The position numbers and the translations under genes were made by a program. The notes under the pieces were generated by a model. That model did no database searches. It saw only the letters and a list, made by a program, of their open reading frames with translations, and was not told the DNA's origin. 54,584 nt of DNA from Paludibacteraceae bacterium (GTDB lineage Bacteria; Bacteroidota; Bacteroidia; Bacteroidales; Paludibacteraceae), in contig JAGCWQ010000066.1 of the NCBI GenBank assembly GCA_017961765.1, positions 1 to 54,584 of the forward strand. The letters are read 5' to 3'. Positions 1 to 7,263 of the stretch are shown here, in pieces. Every line of letters begins with the position of its first letter. Position 1 is the first letter of the stretch.

Positions 1-52
1 GGTTTATGTTGTAAAACATAAAAATGGGGGGGGTAATTTGGACTAATTACTT

Positions 53-60
53 TACTTTTG
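53..60 (+). promoter_or_regulatory. Putative -7 box TAnnTTTG upstream of the first gene
   Basis: TACTTTTG fits the Bacteroides -7 consensus TAnnTTTG. No TTTG sits at the usual 19-21 bases upstream (the nearest, at 37-40, is only 12 away), so only half of a promoter is visible. If it is used, transcription would begin near base 67, immediately before the inverted repeats at 71-139. Confidence 0.45.
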
Positions 61-70
61 CATCATAGTA

Positions 71-139
71 ATTGTTTGGGCTGTAAAACGTGACCTCTAC
101 AGCCTAAACAATTCGATAAAGTGAATTTATAGAGGTCAC
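71..139 (+). promoter_or_regulatory. Leader with two mutually exclusive hairpins
   Basis: Bases 71-85 pair with 98-112 over 15 positions, counting one G-U pair, around a 12-base loop. Bases 90-99 (GTGACCTCTA) pair perfectly with 130-139 (TAGAGGTCAC). The left arm of the second hairpin lies in the loop and closing pairs of the first, so the two cannot form together. The right arm of the second contains AGAGG about 15 bases before the ATG at 151 and could mask the ribosome-binding region. This geometry resembles an attenuator or riboswitch, but no known riboswitch class is recognised. The base pairing is seen directly; regulation is inferred. Confidence 0.5.
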
Positions 140-150
140 CTGATTAAATT

Positions 151-645
151 ATGAAGATAGTGAATTTATTGTATATTGCTCCGTTAGCAATGCTTTCTGT
201 TTTTCTCAAGTCTTGTCTTACTGCGGAGGCTCCTATTTATTGTATTTATTTGCATAACCAAACAAATGAAGAGTTGTATACTATGTATAAATGGGATAGC
301 GAATATAGAGGTCAATATATTAAGGTGAATAGATTATCCGAAGATTCCTCTATGTATGGAAGCATGAAGGTAATCCCAGATGGCCATCATACCCTTTGGT
401 GCTTTTCCGAAAAGCCCGAGGCTTTTTTCAATTCCACCGATACTCTTTCAATTTTCATTCTAGACAAGGAGGAATATGAGGGCAAAACATGGTCTCAATT
501 GGTAGATTCTGCCCATTTTCGGCAGATTTACCACCTTTCGGGTGATGACATCCGTTTAATCGGCACAACAATTCCCTACCCTCCAAGCGAGATAATGCGC
601 AACATGGTGATGGTGCCATCCTATGAAGAGGCAGTAAAGCAATAA
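151..645 (+). CDS. Hypothetical putative lipoprotein, 164 aa
   Basis: I do not recognise this protein. It opens with a lysine and a hydrophobic stretch ending in LKSC around residue 22, which could be a type II signal peptide with an imperfect lipobox (Lys at -2). That would place the mature protein on the periplasmic side of a membrane. The rest is soluble and rich in aromatic and acidic residues, without repeats or a known motif. The ATG at 151 is the first in frame and directly follows the paired leader at 71-139, so expression may be controlled post-transcriptionally. It reads in the same direction as the YD-repeat gene downstream, about 260 bases away. A plain secreted protein is the alternative. 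Being a gene is fairly sure; function is unknown. Confidence 0.7.
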   Translation: MKIVNLLYIAPLAMLSVFLKSCLTAEAPIYCIYLHNQTNEELYTMYKWDSEYRGQYIKVNRLSEDSSMYGSMKVIPDGHHTLWCFSEKPEAFFNSTDTLSIFILDKEEYEGKTWSQLVDSAHFRQIYHLSGDDIRLIGTTIPYPPSEIMRNMVMVPSYEEAVKQ

Positions 646-720
646 TTTGGATTCATTGTTATTTTTTTGAAAATTGAGTGGGGGCGAAAGGAAAGGGTTC
701 GTCCCCATTCTGTGTTCTGG

Positions 721-778
721 CAGCACCTGCGGTGCAATCGGTTACTAACAGGGAAGGCTTTCAGCCTAACTGTTGCTG
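721..778 (+). repeat. Dispersed structured intergenic repeat, copy A
   Basis: The core reads CCTGCGGTGCAATCGG then GGGAAGGCTTTCAGCC and recurs at 5602-5672 and, inverted, at 11391-11468. It holds a small hairpin AGGCT-TTC-AGCCT. Here an outer pair CAGCA (721-725) with TGCTG (774-778) closes the element. It lies in the gap between two plus-strand genes and looks like a REP-type or structured-RNA element. Confidence 0.6.
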
Positions 779-906
779 TGAAATGTCACTGACATTATTA
801 AACTAAAGTAGTGCTGATTTGACCCTCGATTCCCTTGGAAAGAAGCGGGAGATTCACTACATTTACGATGGAAATTATGATTATGAAATCAACGATGTGT
901 CGAGCC

Positions 907-2547
907 ATGAAAAACATAATTATCACTTTAACTCTTATCCTATGTGGGGCGATCTCTGTGGTTGCTTGCGAATCTTGTATGTTGAGCAATGGATATCATC
1001 TAATGTACGGCTATAAAGGAAATGTCAAAACAGCACATGCGGTAAATATCCGCAAATACTTGGACTCTCTCGGTAACGAGAAGATAGATACGATGGCTAT
1101 TACATTTCGACAATTTGACAAGAATCACAAATGTATGTTATTGGATTACGAAAATCGCTCAACGGGTAGTTCCGCATACATGAGGCACGAACTAATCAAT
1201 GGAAAATATGAAATTGTTGAAAGCCGTGGACCATTTCCGATGCTCAATAGTCGTAGAATCTATTCGAATGATGGCAAATTACTAGAGGAACATTCTCCTA
1301 TTGCTGTCAAATTGTTCAATCCACAAGGGAAAAAATACTGCACCATCACTTATGAATCAACCCAATCCAAGAAGATAGCGAAATATGAATATGTCTATTA
1401 CGACAAAAATGGAAAAGATACAGCCATCATTTCGAAGGACAGATATTTTAATGTCATATCCCATATAAAGAAAGTTTACGACAAACGCGGAAATCTGTCG
1501 GAGGAATATGAAAACGGGAAACTTACTTCCTATCACAGATATGATTCGAAAGGTAGATTGTTGGCTGATTCCACCTTTTGTGGAAAAAAGACATACACCT
1601 ACGATTCAAAGGGAAATATATTAGCAATTCAAAAATCCAACGACTGTATCTATGCAGGATCTAAAAAACTACCCACTAAAATAACCGTGGAAAAATACGA
1701 GTATGGAAAAAGCGGAGAAAAAACGGTACAGGAATTTGTAGGCGGAGAGTTAGACAACATTCAACGCTACGACAAAAAAGGGAACCGTACCTACTTCAGA
1801 AGATATTCCTGTTGCCCCAAAATTGAGTGTAAAGACAAATACGATGAGAAGAATAGAAAGATTGAAAGCGTAAGTACATACTTTAATGACAATGGCACAT
1901 CCACAGGCATACAGAAATATAAGAATGGAGAAAAAGATCCTTTTTCTGTGGAAGAATATAGAAACGACACCCTTGTATCCATTTATTCTCACGAAGAAAA
2001 ACGAATTGATAATAAGTTGATTAGCACAACAGTTAAAGGAGTAGAAGACAAGACTGAAAAGGGAAAACTTAACATTGATACGGTAACTTTGGTTACAACT
2101 TTTGATAAGAACGACAAGATTTTGACAAAATGTTCATACGATAAATCAGGCGAAGCGGATTGTACACGCTACACCTACAATGAACAAGGTCAACCGCTCT
2201 CCATTGTACATGACAAGCCGCATTATGATGACTTTTATGTATATGTGACGAGGATCGATTACAAATATGACGAGCATCACAACCTCCTATCGAAAACACA
2301 TTGGAATGGAGATGAGATGATTCACCAAACAACAAACCGTTATGATGCCAACCATGAATTAGTTGAGAAATCTGAAGAACCAGGCGGAGGTCACACGTGG
2401 ATCAAATATGATAAAGTGGGTAATATAGTCGAAGTTGTAGAATCATCAAAAGGAAGCATTATGGTTACAAAATCTGGAGAAGCTCCTATCGAGTATAACG
2501 ATCTGGTAGATATTTATACCACCACCTACACCTACTATGACGAGTAG
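907..2547 (+). CDS. YD/RHS-like repeat lipoprotein, 546 aa
   Basis: The start at 907 is preferred over upstream in-frame ATGs because it gives a clean lipoprotein signal: MKNIIITLTL, a hydrophobic core, and the lipobox VVAC at residue 21. The body is built from many short units of the type YD-x-KGN/R-x-(L/I), for example YDSKGRLLAD, YDKKGNRTYF, YDEKNRKIES and YDKVGNIVEV. These resemble the YD repeats of RHS proteins and the related beta-strand repeats of bacterial surface proteins. No RHS-core or toxin domain follows; the protein ends with repeats. Likely role: a lipid-anchored protein in the outer membrane or periplasm. Its actual partner is unknown. No terminator is obvious downstream. Confidence 0.75.
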   Translation: MKNIIITLTLILCGAISVVACESCMLSNGYHLMYGYKGNVKTAHAVNIRKYLDSLGNEKIDTMAITFRQFDKNHKCMLLDYENRSTGSSAYMRHELINGKYEIVESRGPFPMLNSRRIYSNDGKLLEEHSPIAVKLFNPQGKKYCTITYESTQSKKIAKYEYVYYDKNGKDTAIISKDRYFNVISHIKKVYDKRGNLSEEYENGKLTSYHRYDSKGRLLADSTFCGKKTYTYDSKGNILAIQKSNDCIYAGSKKLPTKITVEKYEYGKSGEKTVQEFVGGELDNIQRYDKKGNRTYFRRYSCCPKIECKDKYDEKNRKIESVSTYFNDNGTSTGIQKYKNGEKDPFSVEEYRNDTLVSIYSHEEKRIDNKLISTTVKGVEDKTEKGKLNIDTVTLVTTFDKNDKILTKCSYDKSGEADCTRYTYNEQGQPLSIVHDKPHYDDFYVYVTRIDYKYDEHHNLLSKTHWNGDEMIHQTTNRYDANHELVEKSEEPGGGHTWIKYDKVGNIVEVVESSKGSIMVTKSGEAPIEYNDLVDIYTTTYTYYDE

Positions 2548-2602
2548 GCAACAATCTAACCATATTTTCAATTTAACGCAGGAAAAATAAGACGCGAGGA
2601 AA

Positions 2603-2713
2603 CGAAAAGTGTAGGGTTTGGCGGAATATTCCGTTAAAAAAGTGTAGAGTTTAGGAAGATATTCCGTCGAAAAAATGTAGTTTTGCGGTGATTATTCCGT
2701 TAAAAAAGTGTAA
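2603..2713 (+). repeat. 33-bp tandem repeat, about 3.4 copies
   Basis: Units begin at 2603, 2636, 2669 and (partial) 2702. Each carries AAAA(G/A)TGTAG followed by TATTCCG(T). The period is exactly 33 bases, so the units stay in one reading frame (YSVKKV-stop, YSVEKM-stop, YSVKKV-stop). The first unit contains the palindrome GGAATATTCC. The array ends five bases before the ATPase-like remnant at 2718. Confidence 0.75.
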
Positions 2714-2717
2714 GGCT

Positions 2718-2795
2718 ATGATCAGAACTCTATATAATGAATTGAAAAAGTGGCAATTATCTTCAATGCGTTGGTTACGGCAAATCAGTCAATGA
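2718..2795 (+). pseudogene. Remnant of the start of an AAA+ (DUF4143-type) ATPase gene
   Basis: A 25-codon frame begins MIRTLYNELKKWQLSSMR and stops. This looks like the usual opening of the Bacteroidales AAA_14/DUF4143 ATPases (M-x-R-x-LY-x-x-L-x-x-W-K...), which normally continues into RKPL-x-L-x-GARQVGKT. Here the similarity ends at about residue 18 and no P-loop follows, so only the first codons survive. Identification rests on recall of the family's N-terminal pattern and is moderate. A chance short frame is the alternative. Confidence 0.4.
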
Positions 2796-2843
2796 AATAC
2801 GTTTCCATCTGATTTTACCATAAGTCGGATTCTCTGTTAAAAA

Positions 2844-5501
2844 TTATTCCCCTATCGCCTTAATCTTATCCGCATACTTGTTCCAGCCTTTTGCGGTTTT
2901 GTATTTTTCCACACTCTCTGCTGGGACGTAGATGGTTTGGATAGGAGTTCTAAAAAATAGTTCCCCTACAGTCGGCGCTTCTTCGTTTCCTACCGTGATA
3001 GTTTTAAGAGAAGAACACATTGAAAATGAATAATCTCCTATACTGATTACTGAATTAGGAATTACAACGCTACCAAGGTTACAATTATAGAATGCACAAG
3101 TTCCAATCTTAGTCACACTTTGGGGTATCGACACTTCTTTTAATGAGGATCTATTAAATGCGTCATTTCCAATTTCCTTTACACCGTTTGGAATCTCAAT
3201 ACTGGTAATATCAGAATCAAGAAAAGCTGCCTCACCAATATGTGTCACGGTGTTCGGAATGGTGCAAGTAACTCTTTTGGTCGGGAAAAACAGCAATGTG
3301 TCTTTTGCCTTGCTGAACAATACACCATCGGCTGAAGAGAAAAATTTGTTTTTGGATGCCACTTCTATTCTTTCAAGGCTATAGCACTCCCAGAAAGCCT
3401 CCTTGCCAATCTTATTCACACCGGAAGAGATGGAAACGCTGCTAAGGTTGTTACATTTCCTAAATGCCCTATCACCAATCGAAGTCACACTACTAGGAAT
3501 AATCACGGCAGTAAGTTTTCTGCTGGCTTCAAAAGCATTATTTTCAATCATTGTCACATGATACTTCTTCCCATTGTATTCTACTTTGTCTGGAATGGTG
3601 ATTGTGTCTGTATATCCCACATATTTAGCCTCTTTTTTAAATCTCACAGCAGCGGTTTTTGTTTCCTCATTAAGTTTGTACCAGATTGTATCTCCGTCGC
3701 GGTTTGCGATACAGGTGTCAATGGCCGTTGCATTATGAATCCCAGAAAGATCACTTCCTTTCCGGTTTTGTTGTTTCTTTCCTACAATTTTAATTCTCGG
3801 ACATTTTTTGAAGACTTCTTCCCATTTCCCATTCTCAGAATCAGGCACTATCACTGTTGTTTCTTTCCCTGGTTTTTTTATTTGTGTTTTAGGCTTATAA
3901 ACCTTTTTATTGAATTCTATATTGGAAAACCAGCTTTTTTGCAAAACTACTTCCCTCAGGGAACAAGTTATGCGGTACGCTGTTGTCTTCTTATCATCTT
4001 TCTTTTTTAATTCTGAATGTAAACTAAGATCCTGTGAATATTCTGTTCTATTGAAAGCGTCCGATCCAACATTGGTGACGGAATTTGGAATCATCACACT
4101 ATCTAAATTAATACACCCTATAAAGGCAGAATCGGCAATGCTGCGAACGGACTTTGGAATCTCTAAATTGGTAAGAGTTTCACAACAAGCGAAAGTTCCT
4201 TTATTTATGCGGTCAACTGATTTCGGAATCGTAACGCTGTCTAATTTTACGCAACCTACAAAAGCCCAATCTTCGATGTCAGTCACAGACTCTGGAATTG
4301 AAACTGTTTTCAGTCTGTCACAATCTGTAAATGCAAATTCCCCTATAGTCTTCACTCCTTTTGGAATCATCACACGTTCTAAACTGACACAACCTAAAAA
4401 AGCGGCCATCCCGATCCTATTCACAGATTTTGGAATTGACACATTTTTCAGACTACTACAATTTGCAAAAGCGAAGTCATCTATCTCCTTCACACCTTGA
4501 GATATAATTACACTTTCTACAGTACTGAACCTAAAAGCAAACATTCCAATATTCTTTACTGTTTTGGGGATCGTTACACTTTTTAGGTTTTTACTATAAA
4601 ACGCATTTGGCAGAATTGTCCTCACTGATTTTGGAATTTCATAGGCTACCTTTTTATTGTTTATGGGGAATGCAAGTAATGTGTCCTTTGCTTTGTTAAA
4701 CAACACGCCATCTTCTGACGAATAGAATTTGTTGTCGGGTGCAACCTCTATATTTTCAAGATGAGTCATGTTCCATAATGCAAGCGATTTAATCTGTTTC
4801 ACTGTGTTAGGGACAACATAGGACAAATTTTTCTTTTCCATGGGAAATGCAATCAACGTGTCCTTCGCTTTATTGAACAACACTCCATCTTCTGACGAAT
4901 AGTATTTATTGCCAGCCGCAACCTCTATGTTTTCAAGATGACTGATGCTGCGCAATGCCAGCCATTCTATTTGTTTCACCGTGCTAGGGACAACATAGGA
5001 CAAACTTTTCTTTTTCTCTGGGAATGTGATTAACGTGTCCTTCGCTTTATTGAACAGCACGCCATCTTCTGACGAATAGAATTTGTTGTCAGTTGCAACT
5101 TCTATTTTTTCAAGTTCAGGACAATCTCCAAAAGCTTCTTTGTCGATACTGTTTAGAGTGCTGGGTAGGGTAATGTTTGCCAAATAGCTATTGAATTCAA
5201 AGGCATCTTTAATGATACTTGTCACCTTATAAACTTTCCCATCAAAAGTGACCTCCGAGGGGACTATCACATTACCTGCAGGCCCCGAATAGACGGTGTC
5301 TCTGGATTCTACGCCATTAATTGGTTTATATGAAATACTCATACCAGGATTTTTTTGTTTTATCACTGCGACTTCCGTTTCTGACATGATTTCATATTTC
5401 AACGTCTGTCCTTCGTAAGTAAACTCAAAGGTCTTGTCTTCCTGCGCTTGCAAGCTTGTGAAGAACAATGCGAGTAGCAAAATGTTAAAAATATTTTTCA
5501 T
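2844..5501 (-). CDS. BspA-like leucine-rich repeat surface protein, 885 aa
   Basis: The ATG at 5501 gives a normal signal peptide (MKNIFNILLLALFFTSLQAQ); a TTG eight codons upstream is less likely. The mature protein is almost wholly LRR_5/BspA repeats of the form SVxxIGxxAFxxCxxLxxVxIP, about 23 residues each. A second block type, KFYSSEDGVLFNKAKDTL, occurs three times in the first half and once, varied, in the second. Around residue 600 a new cap-like segment (YNGKKYHVTMIENNAF) mirrors the N-terminal one (FDGKVYKVTSIIKDAF), so the protein looks like two BspA modules joined. It ends with GWNKYADKIKAIGE, typical of the family. Such proteins are secreted and thought to mediate adhesion. Confidence 0.88.
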   Translation of the reverse strand: MKNIFNILLLALFFTSLQAQEDKTFEFTYEGQTLKYEIMSETEVAVIKQKNPGMSISYKPINGVESRDTVYSGPAGNVIVPSEVTFDGKVYKVTSIIKDAFEFNSYLANITLPSTLNSIDKEAFGDCPELEKIEVATDNKFYSSEDGVLFNKAKDTLITFPEKKKSLSYVVPSTVKQIEWLALRSISHLENIEVAAGNKYYSSEDGVLFNKAKDTLIAFPMEKKNLSYVVPNTVKQIKSLALWNMTHLENIEVAPDNKFYSSEDGVLFNKAKDTLLAFPINNKKVAYEIPKSVRTILPNAFYSKNLKSVTIPKTVKNIGMFAFRFSTVESVIISQGVKEIDDFAFANCSSLKNVSIPKSVNRIGMAAFLGCVSLERVMIPKGVKTIGEFAFTDCDRLKTVSIPESVTDIEDWAFVGCVKLDSVTIPKSVDRINKGTFACCETLTNLEIPKSVRSIADSAFIGCINLDSVMIPNSVTNVGSDAFNRTEYSQDLSLHSELKKKDDKKTTAYRITCSLREVVLQKSWFSNIEFNKKVYKPKTQIKKPGKETTVIVPDSENGKWEEVFKKCPRIKIVGKKQQNRKGSDLSGIHNATAIDTCIANRDGDTIWYKLNEETKTAAVRFKKEAKYVGYTDTITIPDKVEYNGKKYHVTMIENNAFEASRKLTAVIIPSSVTSIGDRAFRKCNNLSSVSISSGVNKIGKEAFWECYSLERIEVASKNKFFSSADGVLFSKAKDTLLFFPTKRVTCTIPNTVTHIGEAAFLDSDITSIEIPNGVKEIGNDAFNRSSLKEVSIPQSVTKIGTCAFYNCNLGSVVIPNSVISIGDYSFSMCSSLKTITVGNEEAPTVGELFFRTPIQTIYVPAESVEKYKTAKGWNKYADKIKAIGE

Positions 5502-5601
5502 TATGACTGATATTATAGGGCACAAAATCCATCTGGCCTCATTATTGGTAGGAAGCCACCATTTTGCCGAAAGTACAGACTTCTCGTCTGTCTCTTCCTC
5601 C

Positions 5602-5672
5602 TTGTACGAACCGACAATACCTGTGGTGCAATCAGTTTGCAGGGAAGGCTTTCAGCCTAACTGTCGGTACAA
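5602..5672 (+). repeat. Dispersed structured intergenic repeat, copy B
   Basis: Shares CCTGTGGTGCAATC and AGGGAAGGCTTTCAGCC with copy A. The outer arms have a different sequence but still pair: CCGACA (5611-5616) with TGTCGG (5662-5667), then TTGTAC (5602-5607) with GTACAA (5667-5672). A further small hairpin, ACAGAC/GTCTGT, lies just upstream near 5575-5592. It sits between two minus-strand genes. Confidence 0.6.
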
Positions 5673-5710
5673 ACGCAGCATCTCCCTCAACTTGCGGAGC
5701 CTAAATCTAA

Positions 5711-6529
5711 TTAATAGTAGGGAGCTCCCATCTGACGATACTTTTCGTATGATTTCTTATCGGTCGGGAATTGAACGGAGACGTTCAAGCCTAGGCCTAT
5801 GTTGTGCGCGAAATAGGAGGCGGGCATGTTGATGATGAACGACGGCAGGTGCAACTCCACGTTCAAGTGGGGGCGATAGCTGAAAAAGCGGCATCCGATG
5901 GCAGGGTAGAGCGTCCCTATGAATTTATCGGGTTCCCGGCCTACGTCGGAGAGGTTCTTTTCAATCTCTTCGCCTGTTTCGGGGTTGCGGCTTTTCACTG
6001 TGTTGGTTGTCGCCATCAAGAAGTTCCATGAACTGCCCATTTTGAAGTAGAATCGGCATGGACGGCCTGCCCTTGTCGCCAAGAAGCGGAATTCGACAGG
6101 AAAGCCTACATAGTGCGTGCGTTGCGTCAGTTTTTTGGATTGGAAGGTCTCCACCTCCCCTTCGTCTGTGCTGGTGGTCTGTTTCAGGTCGAAGTCATAG
6201 ATGTCGATAAATTGGGTGTAGCGGGCTCCTGTGGTGATGCCATATCGTTCCCGTCTCCAAAGGATTTCTCCTGTCAGTCCGCCGAAAATGCAGTGCATAT
6301 AGCTTTCATCGTCAGTCGGTAGGATGGGGTTGTAGTTGGTCAATGTCTCTTCCGCAGGGGCACTGTTTACCTCTTCCTTCTCCTTGTCCAGTTGAGGCTT
6401 GAGATGTTCACCCACATAGATTTGGTAGCCGGTCTCCAACCCTAATTTGAGTTTGAGTTTCGCCTCAGTTGCTGTTGCGGCAAAGAAGAGTGCAATTGCT
6501 GTGATAAGCCACTTTAATTTCATACCCAT
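5711..6529 (-). CDS. Outer-membrane beta-barrel protein, 272 aa
   Basis: A signal peptide (MKLKWLITAIALFFAATATEA) is followed by alternating hydrophobic and polar strands with many aromatic residues: YGITTGARYTQF, HYVGFPVEFRFLA, RFYFKMGSSWNF, NVELHLPSFII, GLGLNVSVQF. This pattern and the length fit an eight- or ten-stranded porin-like/OmpW-PorT-type barrel of Bacteroidetes. An acidic stretch around residues 48-62 is probably an extracellular or periplasmic loop. Two ATGs (6529 and 6523) are possible; the difference is two residues. It has its own promoter-like site at 6558-6588 and is monocistronic. Ligand or partner is unknown. Confidence 0.72.
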   Translation of the reverse strand: MGMKLKWLITAIALFFAATATEAKLKLKLGLETGYQIYVGEHLKPQLDKEKEEVNSAPAEETLTNYNPILPTDDESYMHCIFGGLTGEILWRRERYGITTGARYTQFIDIYDFDLKQTTSTDEGEVETFQSKKLTQRTHYVGFPVEFRFLATRAGRPCRFYFKMGSSWNFLMATTNTVKSRNPETGEEIEKNLSDVGREPDKFIGTLYPAIGCRFFSYRPHLNVELHLPSFIINMPASYFAHNIGLGLNVSVQFPTDKKSYEKYRQMGAPYY

Positions 6530-6557
6530 TTTTTAAAATCGAATCTACTACTAATTA

Positions 6558-6588
6558 CAAAGATAGTAACTTTAGGTGAGTTCTGAAA
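6558..6588 (-). promoter_or_regulatory. Putative promoter of the outer-membrane barrel gene
   Basis: On the minus strand the site reads TTTC, 19 bases, TATCTTTG. The -7 box is a full match to TAnnTTTG and the -33 box differs from TTTG at one base. It lies about 30 bases upstream of the start at 6529. Confidence 0.55.
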
Positions 6589-6689
6589 ATTCACCGTAAT
6601 TATCAAAAATGGAAACACGGAATTTTCATTTTACTTTTCTTGTATGGCTGAAATCCGTGTTATAGAAGAAAAATGAGGTAGAAGGGATT

Positions 6690-6705
6690 GGCTGGAAGTC
6701 CAGCC
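6690..6705. repeat. Short perfect hairpin, GGCTGGA/TCCAGCC
   Basis: Seven-base arms around a two-base centre. Part of the same sequence (GGCTGGAAGTC) recurs at 11472-11483 beside repeat copy C, so it may be a detached module of that repeat. The rest of 6589-6975 is AT-rich and holds no convincing gene. Confidence 0.4.
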
Positions 6706-6975
6706 TATGGGACAGACGAATCTCTTCCAATGGCATTTTGAAATTCGGCAATTCCATTGCCATGGCAAAATCGGGAATCGTTGTTTTTCTGTCATATAGA
6801 GGGACATAGCCTTGATTTTGTGGCATAACATTTGCTATAAAAATGCTTCCTCCATTTGTTTTTTCTTTTATTATTGTATTGTATTGATTATTAATGTATT
6901 ATGTTTTATATATAATTTAAAAAGTTGTATTTTTACGAAAAAAGTCGAAAAGTTTTCGAGCGTAATTGGAATTTG

Positions 6976-7007
6976 TTTCTCTTTTTTTCAAAAATATGTT
7001 ACATTTG
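6976..7007 (+). promoter_or_regulatory. Putative rpoN promoter
   Basis: TTTC (6976-6979), 20 bases, then TACATTTG (7000-7007), a full -7 match with a one-base-off -33. It would leave a leader of about 250 bases before the rpoN start at 7264, in which I see no clear structure. Confidence 0.45.
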
Positions 7008-7263
7008 CGTTGATATTAGATGGGTTTTAGAGATTCATTGGTAGGGTGAATAGAAAAAAGTGGTAGATGTAGAGCCTGAGGTGCTTTGTTTTGTACATTA
7101 GTTTCTTGGTTGTTCGGTGGTCACGTGTGCAACCTTACCTTTTCAGTAGTCAACCGAAATTCATTGAAGTCATTATAAACGTGATTTGGGAATTGGTCTG
7201 TATATCCCGCTGGGGTATGTAGTTTTCCTTTGGAATTTGTATTCGCTTTTTCAATCAAAAAAT

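Noticed and set aside
2603-2713. Possible CRISPR array
   Set aside because: The units are directly adjacent and imperfect, with no unique spacers and no cas genes nearby; it is a tandem repeat.
6626-6831. Two overlapping 66-codon minus-strand frames
   Set aside because: They contain the intergenic GGCTGGA hairpin, overlap each other in different frames and have no signal or family features.
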